Shown here in pieces: positions 1 to 8,252 of a stretch of 31,972 bases of DNA. This stretch comes from a virus. A program made the translations under genes and the position numbers. How positions within the stretch are numbered: position 1 is the stretch's first letter; the number at the start of each line of letters is the position of its first letter. The notes below the pieces were generated by a model. The model saw nothing but the letters and a program-made list of their open reading frames with translations. It ran no database searches and was not told where the DNA came from. The stretch is from positions 1 to 31,972 of IMG/VR virus record IMGVR_UViG_3300032092_000146; one strand, 5' to 3'.

Positions 1-70
1 AGACAGTTTTGATACCGCCGACTGAATCACGGCATCCGAGGGCGTAGCCCGTAGTGAGGGAACAAGACAT
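1..70 (-). CDS. tail tube protein, N-terminal fragment (left copy)
   Basis: These are the first 23 codons of the gene found whole at 31266-31793, starting with ATG at 70. The fragment is cut only by the window edge and is an artefact of the terminal overlap, not a second gene. It reads MSCSLTTGYALGCRDSVGG, identical to the right-hand copy. Confidence 0.9.
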   Translation of the reverse strand, partial: MSCSLTTGYALGCRDSVGGIKTV

Positions 71-106
71 AGTGTATATTTTATTTTAGGGATGGAACAA
101 AATAAC

Positions 107-127
107 GGGGGGAAGTTTCCCTCCCCC
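107..127 (-). terminator. hairpin after the capsid gene (left copy, one base short)
   Basis: On the minus strand a G-rich arm, GAAA loop and C-rich arm form a stem just after the capsid stop codon. In this copy the 5' arm has five Gs against six Cs; in the right copy the arms match. The following tail (GTTATTTTGTT) is T-rich but broken, so termination may be partial. It could also act as a 3'-end stabiliser that separates capsid from tail tube expression. Confidence 0.55.
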
Positions 128-133
128 TTACAC

Positions 134-1069
134 TTAGGCCAGTTTGAAGTCAACCATCAAGTCGGGATAGGCGAACTGCACACCTGCTTTGAAGGCGGCC
201 TGGAAGCGGACTTCATCGTTGTCCTTGGAGTACCACAACTCAAAGTTTTCCTCGTCGGAGAGCAAGTCGGTTCCGTAGAAAAGGTTACCAAGGTAAGTTG
301 CGACGATGCGGTTGGTAGAGGTCAAACCTGGGACGGCAACGATGCGGACATTGGTACCAGGGTAGATGATGTCACCATCGGCCAAACCTTGGAGGTCCAC
401 TTGGTTGTACATAACACCTGTCTGCGACTTCAACGCTCCAATCAAGGTGCGGAAGTTGTTCCATCCGCAGAAGATGACGAGGTCGGTTTTGGTCAAGATA
501 GCCTGTGGGATATCGTTGTAAACCTTGTCAAAGATGGTGATGACATTGGAAGTCGTGATACCGACGGAAGCCGATACTGGGTTCCAAGTTGTAGAGGAAG
601 CGTTGGCAAGAACGGTAGAACCCGATGCGGCGTTCAGCAACTGGTTTACACCGCTGAAGTAGGAGTTACCCTGCCAAATGGCGGTTTCCAAGGCTTCGGC
701 GATACGCAGAGCCTTCTGCTCGGAGAACGCCTGCTCAAAAGGTACGCCGTCGTATTGGCTACCAGCGGTCAACTGGGACTGCATCCAGTACTGCTCAAGT
801 GAGCGAGGGCAAAGAGCCTCTTGGATTTTCATCACGCCAACGGTGATGTTACGCTGACTGAAGGTCGTGTTGCCTGTTGCAGACCAACCGCACACGGTTC
901 CTGACCCGATGTTTGCATCGGTGTCCATGAGGTTGAGGGCGGCGGCTGACTTGATGCCCACTTGCTTGGTGAACAGGGCAGCAGAGCGAGCGGCGAAGAC
1001 CGCTTTGGTGATGAGGGGCAGCCTTTGTTGGTCGGTGTAGGCTGAAAGGTTTCCGAAAGAAAATGCCAT
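134..1069 (-). CDS. major capsid protein
   Basis: This 311-aa protein is called as the main shell subunit, probably HK97 fold. Support is its size, its place directly after the protease and scaffold genes, and its composition: an N-terminal region (about 1-130), then a mixed alpha/beta body with a helix rich in E and A (about 115-140) and a beta-rich C-terminus ending MVDFKLA. It has no long hydrophobic segment. ATG at 1069 is the natural start, 24 bases after the scaffold stop. The near-consensus box TAACTTTA overlaps that stop codon, so the gene may have its own promoter, as expected for the most abundant protein. No catalytic motif is expected. The call rests on context and general resemblance rather than a diagnostic motif. 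Confidence 0.8.
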   Translation of the reverse strand: MAFSFGNLSAYTDQQRLPLITKAVFAARSAALFTKQVGIKSAAALNLMDTDANIGSGTVCGWSATGNTTFSQRNITVGVMKIQEALCPRSLEQYWMQSQLTAGSQYDGVPFEQAFSEQKALRIAEALETAIWQGNSYFSGVNQLLNAASGSTVLANASSTTWNPVSASVGITTSNVITIFDKVYNDIPQAILTKTDLVIFCGWNNFRTLIGALKSQTGVMYNQVDLQGLADGDIIYPGTNVRIVAVPGLTSTNRIVATYLGNLFYGTDLLSDEENFELWYSKDNDEVRFQAAFKAGVQFAYPDLMVDFKLA

Positions 1070-1093
1070 GATTTTGTTTTTAGGGGGTTAAAG

Positions 1094-1726
1094 TTATTTG
1101 GAGTTTTTAAGAGTTTGGATTGATTGTGCGATGGCCGCAAAGTTTTGAGCGGCTGATGCCTTCCGTTGCTCCACAATAGCGGAGGCGGTTGGCTTGGGGG
1201 CTTCCGAGGGAAGTTCGGCGACCTTTTCTACGATGTCGGTCATGGTTTCCATCTGCGATGCAAATGCGGCCATCTTGTCTTTCATTTTGCCCATCTCGGT
1301 ATAGGCGGCCTTCAGTTCCTCCATGATGGACACCAAGTGCTTTTTGACGATTTCTTCAACCATCAATGGGTCTACCATTGGGTAACCTTCGGCGATTTCA
1401 CTCACCACTTCACCAGCAACTTCGGGGGTTATCTCAGCAGCGACGGCGACTTCTTCAGCAGGTGCTGGGGCTTCGGCTACGACGACTTCGGTGATTTTGC
1501 CACCTTCGGTCTTGATGACACCAACGCCTTCTACTTGATGCTCACCATCGGGAGCGGGCAGGGTTTCGTCTTCGGTGATGACATAAACGGCGGTTCCTGC
1601 AACGAGGTCGCCGTCCACTCGGACAACAGTACCATCCACCAACTTGTAGTCGGCAAAGGCTTGCTTTTGGGTTGTGAACTTCCGCAACTCGGTGCGGAGA
1701 GTGTCAATGGCTGCTTTTAGGTTCAT
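1094..1726 (-). CDS. putative capsid scaffolding protein
   Basis: This 210-aa protein has three parts: a short N-terminal region with beta-rich segments (residues 1-75), a low-complexity acidic stretch rich in A, P, E and V (about 80-115), and a long helical C-terminal half with repeated M, K, E and A (about 120-210). A charged, Ala/Glu-rich, mostly helical protein between the prohead protease and the capsid gene is the usual profile of a scaffold that is removed during maturation. The start is 2 bases from the preceding stop at 1728, so the genes are probably translated together. No catalytic residues are visible. It could instead be a decoration protein. Confidence 0.6.
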   Translation of the reverse strand: MNLKAAIDTLRTELRKFTTQKQAFADYKLVDGTVVRVDGDLVAGTAVYVITEDETLPAPDGEHQVEGVGVIKTEGGKITEVVVAEAPAPAEEVAVAAEITPEVAGEVVSEIAEGYPMVDPLMVEEIVKKHLVSIMEELKAAYTEMGKMKDKMAAFASQMETMTDIVEKVAELPSEAPKPTASAIVEQRKASAAQNFAAIAQSIQTLKNSK

Positions 1727-1727
1727 G

Positions 1728-2321
1728 TTATTGGGATTTGTAGGTTGGGTTGATATGTTGCAAAAAGTTGGTCAAATCGTCTGCGAGGCCCGCAAGTGCG
1801 ACCTCCAGTTCGGTTCCTGTATTTTTCATCCCGAATAGCCCTTCCACGGAGAAACCTTTGAAGGCGTGGCGATTCTCCCACACTTCGTCGTTCTCCACCT
1901 TGAAAGACCCGAACCAAGAGCCATCGGGGGTGTCCTCGTAGCCTTTGGGTGCAAGGATGCCACGCTCGGTGTCGGTGATGTAACTCTCGAACATGAACAC
2001 GCCATCGAGTTCGGCGTTGTGGTAGGCGTTCACATTGTGCTGGTTGCCTTGCTTGAAGTACTTTTGGACGATTTTGCGGATGGTCGCTTTGTCAAAAACC
2101 ACATAGTACTCCCCATAGGTGTCGTCCTTCCGATAGATGGGCGTGTCTGCAAGCATGAGCGGTCCAGTCAACACCCTGCGTTCCCCCGTTTCGGCAAAGC
2201 GTTGCGGGGTCTTGGCGAAGGCTTGGAAGGGTTTCTCAATGGCGGGCATATCAACAAGGGCCACGAATTGCACGCCTTCGTCCACTTCGTCCACGGTCAT
2301 TCGGTACACGGGAAGTTCCAT
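1728..2321 (-). CDS. XkdF-like prohead protease
   Basis: The 197-aa product resembles the XkdF family of putative phage serine peptidases, thought to trim head proteins. Visible features are LTGPLMLADTPIYR (about 51-64), the segment FDKATIRKIVQKYFKQG, candidate catalytic histidines in QHNVNAYHNAELDG (about H95 and H101), WFGSFKVENDEVWENR, and GFSVEGLF near residues 155-162 with a candidate Ser. The N-terminal phrase FVALVDMPAIEKPFQAF is also typical of these proteins. Scaffold and capsid genes follow at once, the normal protease position. ATG at 2321 follows the tape-measure stop by 17 bases. Family assignment is from recalled motif patterns; the exact catalytic pair is inferred. Confidence 0.75.
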   Translation of the reverse strand: MELPVYRMTVDEVDEGVQFVALVDMPAIEKPFQAFAKTPQRFAETGERRVLTGPLMLADTPIYRKDDTYGEYYVVFDKATIRKIVQKYFKQGNQHNVNAYHNAELDGVFMFESYITDTERGILAPKGYEDTPDGSWFGSFKVENDEVWENRHAFKGFSVEGLFGMKNTGTELEVALAGLADDLTNFLQHINPTYKSQ

Positions 2322-2338
2322 GGTGGGATATGTAGCGG

Positions 2339-3991
2339 TTAGCCCAATGTTGCAAATTCGGACAAGCGGCGCACCCTGCTGGTCGTCTGCTGAATATCAC
2401 GCTCCACTACATAGGCCCGCATGGGTTGGTTCTGCTGACCCTGACCCGATGACAGGTCGCCCGTTCCGAGGTTGGTCGTTTGGGGACTTGTAAAGGTTGG
2501 AGGCGGGGTCATAGTCGCATTGCCAGCGGCAGGGGATGGGGCTGAATTTCCACCTCCACCGCCTTGAAATTGGGTTGACCTAATCTTGGCCACATTCGCA
2601 AGACCTGACGCTATCGTAAGTGCTGCCTGCACGAATCGCTGACCTGGGAACACTTCCTTGAGAGGGTCCATTGCTAATGCCGCATTTGCAGCGAGGTAGG
2701 TGTTGACGATGGCTTGAGCGATGCTTGCCGCCTTGGCTATGTTAAACGCCTTCCGTTGTGCTGCCTCACTCTGCCCTGCCGTTGCCGTGATGATGTCGCC
2801 AATGATAGAGAACGATTGGTCAGCCATTTGTTGTTGGGCTTGACGCAAGTCAGCCTCACGCTGGAGTTGACCCTCCTTTGATGCCTTGTCCCTTGCATTT
2901 TCCAAAGCCGCATATTGCATCCTTGAAGCCGCTTCCTTTCGCATCCCCGCAATAATCGCTGCCTCGTAATCTGCCGCAAATTGCTTTTGTAATTCAAGAC
3001 GCTCGTAATATCCCTCAATCTCAATAGCCTTCGTTCGCTCTTGTTCTGCCTTGCGGTCAGCAAGGGCTTTGTCCCTTCTTGACTTTTCTGCTGCTGATAG
3101 AGTGCTTGCCGCTTGGTTAATTATCTTGGATTCTTCCTTGATTTTGATGTCAAGCAACTCAATCTCTTGGCGCAAAGCCGTTTGGTACTTATCATTTTTG
3201 ACCCCAAAGCGAGCGACATCTTCCTGCAATTTGCGGTCAAGTTCAGCCTTTTCTGCTTCAAGTGCCTTCCTGCGGATTTTGGCAAGGTCTGCCTCGGTTG
3301 CTCCGTTGGCTTTGAGTTTCCGTTCATAGTACTCAAGCGTTCCAGCGGTATCTTCCAAGGAGCGTTTCAAGTCCTTTTGCGAACTTGTAGCCTCCTCCGT
3401 CACTTTGTTAAAAAAGCCCATTGCTTCGGCAATCAAGCCAAGCACGACCAAGATTCCCGCAAGACCCAATCCCGCAAGGGCAAGCCTAAACAACCTCGTT
3501 TTTTCAGTTGCATCACCTACGACCGTGGCGTAGGCTTTTGTTGCAAGGGTATTCAGCCCCATCATTACCGACGATTCCTTCTGCAAAAGATTCGCCACTT
3601 GCTGAACACCGTTGGCCAGGGCTATTGCCCCCTGCACCTTGAGCATTGCCTTTTGCAAGTCCTCATTCTCATCCCCGAACAATGCCGCCGCTCCTTGAGC
3701 GATTTGGAAGCCTGCTGCTATGCCCTGCACCGCACCAACAAAAGCGTCAATCCTTTTGGTGTCGGATGCGAGGTTTTTAATGCGTTGATTTACATCGCCA
3801 ATCTCATCCTTGAGTTCCCCTGCCGCCTGTTCCAACCGCCTGAATGCGTCGGTTCCTTGCTGGCCTGCTTCGGCCATTGCAATCAGTTCTTTCTGCATTT
3901 CACGCAGACGCTGCTTTGCGCTTTGCGTTCCTGCACTTGTGCTATCCTTGAGGCTTACCTCAAGTGCAATTTCTTTAGTTACATCTGCCAT
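2339..3991 (-). CDS. tail tape measure protein
   Basis: The 550-aa protein sets tail length and is probably ejected with DNA. It has heptad-like helical segments (about 20-75 and 205-400, rich in A, E, K and Q), a hydrophobic segment LFRLALAGLGLAGILVVLGL (about 167-186), and a second small hydrophobic helical part (about 395-460). The C-terminus has a P/T/G/Q-rich linker ending in MRAYVVERDIQQTTSRVRR, a pattern I associate with Bacteroidota tape measures. At roughly 1.5 angstroms per residue the tail would be about 80 nm, short for a siphovirus. Unusually, the gene comes after the tail hub gene and directly before the head protease, not right after the chaperones. Confidence 0.8.
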   Translation of the reverse strand: MADVTKEIALEVSLKDSTSAGTQSAKQRLREMQKELIAMAEAGQQGTDAFRRLEQAAGELKDEIGDVNQRIKNLASDTKRIDAFVGAVQGIAAGFQIAQGAAALFGDENEDLQKAMLKVQGAIALANGVQQVANLLQKESSVMMGLNTLATKAYATVVGDATEKTRLFRLALAGLGLAGILVVLGLIAEAMGFFNKVTEEATSSQKDLKRSLEDTAGTLEYYERKLKANGATEADLAKIRRKALEAEKAELDRKLQEDVARFGVKNDKYQTALRQEIELLDIKIKEESKIINQAASTLSAAEKSRRDKALADRKAEQERTKAIEIEGYYERLELQKQFAADYEAAIIAGMRKEAASRMQYAALENARDKASKEGQLQREADLRQAQQQMADQSFSIIGDIITATAGQSEAAQRKAFNIAKAASIAQAIVNTYLAANAALAMDPLKEVFPGQRFVQAALTIASGLANVAKIRSTQFQGGGGGNSAPSPAAGNATMTPPPTFTSPQTTNLGTGDLSSGQGQQNQPMRAYVVERDIQQTTSRVRRLSEFATLG

Positions 3992-3994
3992 ATC

Positions 3995-6376
3995 TTAGCC
4001 TTCGGAGGGTAGTTCGGGGTTAATGGGGGGTTCATACCCTGGGTCCACAGGGTCGGGGTCAATCGGGCCGTTGAACAAGAATTCGGGGTCGCTTGCAATC
4101 GGTGTGGTCGTGGTTGCCGCAAAGTCGGTCAGGTTGAGGATGCGTCGGAGCGTGACACGGCACGGCTTCATCTGCCCTACCAAATAGTCCCGAATCTCCA
4201 GCAACCTCCACCGAATACCGCCGTAGTACACGGGCTTGCGGAAGTCAAGTTGGTAAATGTCCACGCTTGATAGCAGCATCGTGAGTTCCAACTGCAAGGC
4301 TTCCTGACTGACCGTTTCGTTGATGTAGTTCAACCAGTAGGTGTTGTAGAGGTTGTTATTGGTGTAGGCGTACGGCGACCCGCTTGCGTTCACGGCGTTG
4401 TAGTACACCAAGCGAGGCTGCCCAAAGGTGAGGTCCACATTCGGGGCGTAGGGGTTGTCAATGTGGGACACGAAGGGCATCTTAAGGATACCGACGGATA
4501 GGGCCGTGTTCCCGCTGACCCCGTATTGGTAGGCCCATTCGGTCTGCCCCTCAATTAGGTTGTACTGCGCCAATCGGTAGCCCGTCTGCAGGGCTTTGAT
4601 GGTCCCGCTTGCGAGCGTTCCGTCAATGTCCCAAGTTCTGCCGACGATTTTGTCCGTGCTGAAAGATGCGGGTATAAGAGTGCCGCACAGGGTTTCCACC
4701 ACCTTGTCCCCCTTGCCGTAAAAGTTACCCGTGTTGAAGATTCGCCCCCCGTAGCCTTCCCTTGCAAGCGGGTAGGATTGTTTATAGGTTTTGGACAGGT
4801 AATCACCCATGTCCTTGTACTTGAAGATGATATTGGTATAGGCGTTGGGGTCGCCATTGGTGAGGTTCTGCTCGGCGTTCTCATCCGACTTTTGCGACCA
4901 ATCCACCACCGACCCGCTGGAATAAAAATCCTTCCAAGGTTCAATATAAAGCAGTTTCGGGTCTTGTGGGTCGGGCATGAACTGGAGGTTGAACATCTTC
5001 TGCAAATCTTGCAGGAGGTCGCTCTGCTTGACATCGGCAGGCAAGGCCGTCCGCATATCCAGCACCCCGATATTGGATGGGTTTTCTAGACAGGTCCATT
5101 GAACTGTTGCGCCCGATAAAAGCGTATAGGGTTGAGTTACTCCGCTCCTTATGTCCTCAACACGAAACCCAATGTTTGCGGTAGTGTTTGCTGGTATAGT
5201 GATATTCTCAAAGGTAATTTTTGTGGCTTGGTTATTTACTACATCAAAATTTCCAATTACCGCATTATCAGTACCAGCAGTCAAATTCCTTACCGACATA
5301 CTACACACAAAACGATGTTGCCCACCTGGCGACACAAACGACCCGCTTAAGGTAAAATTGATGTCAACATTCCATCTTGTATCGGTCGCAGGTGCGACAA
5401 AGGTGCTGGACGATGCGACCCAGTATCCTGGGTTGTCGTAAAACGGTGCAGGGGTGTCTTTAGGAAAATTGAGTGTATAGTTTGTAAGCAAAAATATATT
5501 GGTGTTCCCCGTGCTTTGAGCAAGGATGTTGGACCCCGACAGGTTTATCGGCATCGTCCCCGCTGCATAAGGCATCACCAACTTGTTGAATAGGGACGAA
5601 TTAAAGAATGTGCTGGAATAACGGAACCCTGCCTCGGCGAAGATGAGGTCCACCATCTTCTTGACATAGATGCTTGGACCGAGCCTCCACCACGGGGCTT
5701 GGAACCAGCCGCCGCCTTGGTTCAAGATGTCCGTGAACCCCGCCGCATCCACCACGCCGTAAACATACCCGCTACTCAACGCACCCGATGCCGTCCAAGT
5801 TCCGCTCACATGGCCGCTCGTGGGCGTGTGGTTCATCCCTGTCACTCCCGCCGTGTTCACCAGCATATTGCCCTCAATGGCTTTGAACAGGGACACATTA
5901 TCGGTGAACAACCCGACCTCGTAGGTGACGGTCCCCTTGGTTTTGCTCATTGATAGCAACTGCAGCACGCCCGAAAACACCTGCACGCCATCCTCCCACA
6001 TAGCGGCACGGATTCGCTTGTTGGGTTGGAATCCACCCACAAAGGACTGGATGTTGTAAGCATACGCAAAGCAGGCCCGATTCGTCGGGGTGTTCGGCAG
6101 GGTAATGGTCTTTGAGAACGACCCCCGTTGCTTTGTCACATCCTCAATGTCGCCAATGGAATAGGTGACGGCAATGTCGGTCCCGCCCATAGTGTCAAGG
6201 ACATAAGCGAGTTCGGGCATGGCATTCAGCCCCGCAAAGCGCAGGTACAGGCAGTCAAAGCAAGCGTCTTCCTTGGTGTCCGCTCCATCGGCATCGGCAC
6301 GGGTGTTGAAGTTGTTCCACGCCGCCAAGTCGTTGATGAAACTGGTCGTCGGGTAGGCTATGAGGGTTACACTCAT
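3995..6376 (-). CDS. tail hub / baseplate-like protein
   Basis: The 793-aa protein is probably the tail-tip hub, a structural protein that may also carry host-binding parts. The N-terminal region includes VTYSIGDIEDVTKQRGSFSK and TITLPNTPTN (about 70-98), a hub-type signature in Bacteroidota phage tails. Residues about 290-430 form a Thr/Asn/Ser-rich, beta-rich stretch coded by DNA that is more AT-rich than the flanks, which looks like an inserted module. The C-terminus ends in a Pro-rich tail (DPDPVDPGYEPP). Its ATG overlaps the stop of the Dit-like gene upstream (ATGA at 6373-6376), implying coupled translation. The hub role is inferred from motif and position; a side-fibre role for the central module is possible. 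Confidence 0.65.
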   Translation of the reverse strand: MSVTLIAYPTTSFINDLAAWNNFNTRADADGADTKEDACFDCLYLRFAGLNAMPELAYVLDTMGGTDIAVTYSIGDIEDVTKQRGSFSKTITLPNTPTNRACFAYAYNIQSFVGGFQPNKRIRAAMWEDGVQVFSGVLQLLSMSKTKGTVTYEVGLFTDNVSLFKAIEGNMLVNTAGVTGMNHTPTSGHVSGTWTASGALSSGYVYGVVDAAGFTDILNQGGGWFQAPWWRLGPSIYVKKMVDLIFAEAGFRYSSTFFNSSLFNKLVMPYAAGTMPINLSGSNILAQSTGNTNIFLLTNYTLNFPKDTPAPFYDNPGYWVASSSTFVAPATDTRWNVDINFTLSGSFVSPGGQHRFVCSMSVRNLTAGTDNAVIGNFDVVNNQATKITFENITIPANTTANIGFRVEDIRSGVTQPYTLLSGATVQWTCLENPSNIGVLDMRTALPADVKQSDLLQDLQKMFNLQFMPDPQDPKLLYIEPWKDFYSSGSVVDWSQKSDENAEQNLTNGDPNAYTNIIFKYKDMGDYLSKTYKQSYPLAREGYGGRIFNTGNFYGKGDKVVETLCGTLIPASFSTDKIVGRTWDIDGTLASGTIKALQTGYRLAQYNLIEGQTEWAYQYGVSGNTALSVGILKMPFVSHIDNPYAPNVDLTFGQPRLVYYNAVNASGSPYAYTNNNLYNTYWLNYINETVSQEALQLELTMLLSSVDIYQLDFRKPVYYGGIRWRLLEIRDYLVGQMKPCRVTLRRILNLTDFAATTTTPIASDPEFLFNGPIDPDPVDPGYEPPINPELPSEG

Positions 6377-7548
6377 AGGATGTTGTTGTCGTAGGCTACG
6401 GCCACCTCAATCTGCAGTTGGGTCAAGCGGTCATTCCGTCTGGTTACGAATTGATACTGGTTCGCATTGACCACCGCTTCCACAAGTTGGCCACCGAGTT
6501 CGAGCCACACATACCCGCTACGCACCATCTCAATCAACCACTCGGATTCGGCGTCGGTCAGCCAATCGCTATTCAGGGCGTACACGAAGTCAAACGACCC
6601 CGCCCAAACCTTGTTGTAGGTCGTGGTTGCATAGACATCGGAGTTGTAGCCAAACACTTCCCGCTGGATGTTGGCCCGCTTTCGGTTCTTCATGGTGAAG
6701 GTGTAGGAATCAATCCCGCCGTACTTGTTAACAAAGTGAACGGGGATGGAATCAAACCGCTGGCAGGGGCCGAAGGTGAAGGTGGTTTGCACCGAGCCAA
6801 GGCCAGCGTTACCCAAGAACTGCACCGTGTAGGAATCGCCCTCCACCGCTCCGCTCAATGCAGAAATAGTTCCCGACAAGTTCGCAGGACCGCAAGCAAA
6901 TCGTTGAATGTTGAAATCCGTGGTCCCCGAAAGGCTGGGGCTGACTGCGAAATCGTAGTTCACGGATTTGTAGTTCACCCGTGCCGATACGAGCCAAGTG
7001 TCGTTAGCCGATACCGTTGTGTACTTGGTCCCGTTGATGGCGAGGAAGTTGCTGCCTCCTTGGTACACCGTGAAAGCCGTCGGGGTTGTCAGCGGTCGGA
7101 CCGAGTTGAAACTGCTCCCGATGCGGAAGTACGGGCTTAGGCTCCAGTCAGCAAGTTCCAACTGCTCCAGGTTCCCCGCAAAGGCCATCACCCCGCTGAC
7201 CGTTGTGGTTGCTCCTGTGACGGCGGGGGTGTTCCCGTACTCTTGGGTAAAGTCCAACCTGTACCCCGAATAAAACCCCGAATGGTCCACGAAGCCCGTC
7301 TGCGTGAGCGATGGGGCGGTCGGGGCTACGAGGGTCTCCACGACCTTCTGCACATCAAAGAACCCGAAGTTGGTGGTCGGCAGTTTGTCGCATTTCAGCC
7401 TTGCCAGCGTGGTCCCTGCGGGGTTCTTGACATCGCAGACATACCTAAAATTAGGCTGGGCAATCAGCGAGCCGCTGACTTTGTAAAGCATCTTGTTGTA
7501 AACGGGGGTCGCTACGAGGGGCGAACCCGAAAGGACGGATATGGACAT
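6373..7548 (-). CDS. distal tail (Dit-like) protein
   Basis: The 391-aa beta-rich protein probably links tail tube and hub. It begins MSISVLSGSPLVATPVYNKM and contains a tail-protein-like motif CQRFDSIPVHFVNKYGGID (about 268-286), followed by YTFTMKNRKRANIQREVFGY. The last part (about 320-391) includes SEWLIEMVRSGYVWLELGG and could be an assembly arm. It has no signal peptide and no transmembrane segment. It lies between a neck-like gene and the hub gene and overlaps the latter by four bases. The Dit name is a role inference from length, fold type and neighbours; a generic minor tail protein is the alternative. Confidence 0.6.
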   Translation of the reverse strand: MSISVLSGSPLVATPVYNKMLYKVSGSLIAQPNFRYVCDVKNPAGTTLARLKCDKLPTTNFGFFDVQKVVETLVAPTAPSLTQTGFVDHSGFYSGYRLDFTQEYGNTPAVTGATTTVSGVMAFAGNLEQLELADWSLSPYFRIGSSFNSVRPLTTPTAFTVYQGGSNFLAINGTKYTTVSANDTWLVSARVNYKSVNYDFAVSPSLSGTTDFNIQRFACGPANLSGTISALSGAVEGDSYTVQFLGNAGLGSVQTTFTFGPCQRFDSIPVHFVNKYGGIDSYTFTMKNRKRANIQREVFGYNSDVYATTTYNKVWAGSFDFVYALNSDWLTDAESEWLIEMVRSGYVWLELGGQLVEAVVNANQYQFVTRRNDRLTQLQIEVAVAYDNNIL

Positions 7549-7551
7549 GGG

Positions 7552-8220
7552 TTATCGGGAAGTTGAAAGGCTGACCTGCTTGCCCAATACCTCGGAAATA
7601 GTATTGACGAGCAAATCTATTTGTTCGGGAGTGAGGGCATTGGTGAGGAACTTGGTGGCGTATAGGCCACGCCTGCGGACAAAGTAGGTGATAGACCTTG
7701 CGTCTGCGAGTTTCTGCTCTTCAACGGTCCGCATGGCCTTCTTTTCACGGGAATAGGTTGGCGTGACCAAAATCCCTTTGTCGGTAATCCAGTCCGCAAT
7801 GGCTTGGGTCATCGGTCCAACTTGGTCGCTCTTGCCTCCGCCTTTCTTCTTGAATGAGAATGTCGAGTTTGGCGCACGGGTTGAACTGATAGTCCCCCGC
7901 ACACCTTGGTCCACGAATTTCCAGTAAGGGTTGGCAAGCAAGTTGACTGCAATCTTTTCGGCAGTCAAGGGGATAGGGTCAAAATCAAGGCTTGCGGATA
8001 GCGTTCCCTTGGCGTTCACATCCTTCCCGTCCTCCCGACCCGTGAGCAGGTTCTTTTGTGCAAGTTTGATAATATTCTTCAACCAATCAATCAGCACCTG
8101 CTGCCTTGGGTCAACGCCTCCGCCTTTCGGGCTTACGGTTATACCAATGGCTTGAAGGTCGGCGGTTTTGACCTCTTTCATGCTTCCGCTTCCGAACTTG
8201 GCAAGTACTTTGGTTTCCAT
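7552..8220 (-). CDS. HK97 gp10-like neck/tail completion protein
   Basis: The 222-aa product has the layout of HK97-gp10-like morphogenesis proteins: an N-terminal helix-rich part with LIDWLKNIIKLAQKNLLTGR, a central beta part with ANPYWKFVDQGVRGT, a GKS-rich basic loop (FSFKKKGGGKSDQ) and a C-terminal helical region containing YFVRRRGLYATKFL. Such proteins sit at the head-tail joint or end of the tail. ATG at 8220 follows a near-consensus -7 box (TACATTTA, 8226-8233) by five bases, so a leaderless message is possible. The gene begins 32 bases after the frameshifted chaperone ORF ends. The assignment comes from a recalled pattern and context. Confidence 0.6.
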   Translation of the reverse strand: METKVLAKFGSGSMKEVKTADLQAIGITVSPKGGGVDPRQQVLIDWLKNIIKLAQKNLLTGREDGKDVNAKGTLSASLDFDPIPLTAEKIAVNLLANPYWKFVDQGVRGTISSTRAPNSTFSFKKKGGGKSDQVGPMTQAIADWITDKGILVTPTYSREKKAMRTVEEQKLADARSITYFVRRRGLYATKFLTNALTPEQIDLLVNTISEVLGKQVSLSTSR

Positions 8221-8225
8221 GCTGG

Positions 8226-8233
8226 TAAATGTA
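8226..8233 (-). promoter_or_regulatory. near-consensus -7 box before the neck gene
   Basis: The minus strand reads TACATTTA, seven of eight matches to TAnnTTTG. It lies five bases before the ATG at 8220. No convincing -33 TTG is seen at normal spacing. A weak call that fits the leaderless pattern seen elsewhere in this genome. Confidence 0.3.
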
Positions 8234-8252
8234 GGCCCGCAAACAAAGTGTC

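Larger units (their letters stand above)
1..248. repeat. terminal direct repeat, left copy
   Basis: This segment is repeated at 31724-31972. The two copies are identical by eye except that the C run after CCCT has five bases here (123-127) and six in the right copy. The repeat carries the start of the tail tube gene and the end of the capsid gene, so joining the ends restores both genes. This fits an assembly overlap of a circular or circularly permuted genome better than a true short terminal repeat. The indel is probably a sequencing error, because six Cs pair exactly with the six Gs of the hairpin. Confidence 0.95.

Noticed and set aside
1-248. true short direct terminal repeat as the physical phage end
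   Set aside because: The repeat cuts through two genes at an arbitrary place and has no packaging-site features, so an assembly overlap of a permuted genome is more likely.
92-802. 236-codon plus-strand frame
   Set aside because: It is the antisense shadow of the capsid gene, with no promoter or plausible protein pattern.
1166-1720. 184-codon plus-strand frame
   Set aside because: Antisense to the scaffold gene; the minus frame has the better protein composition and operon fit.
6418-7140. 240-codon plus-strand frame
   Set aside because: Antisense shadow of the Dit-like gene. Long shadows are common here because of codon bias.
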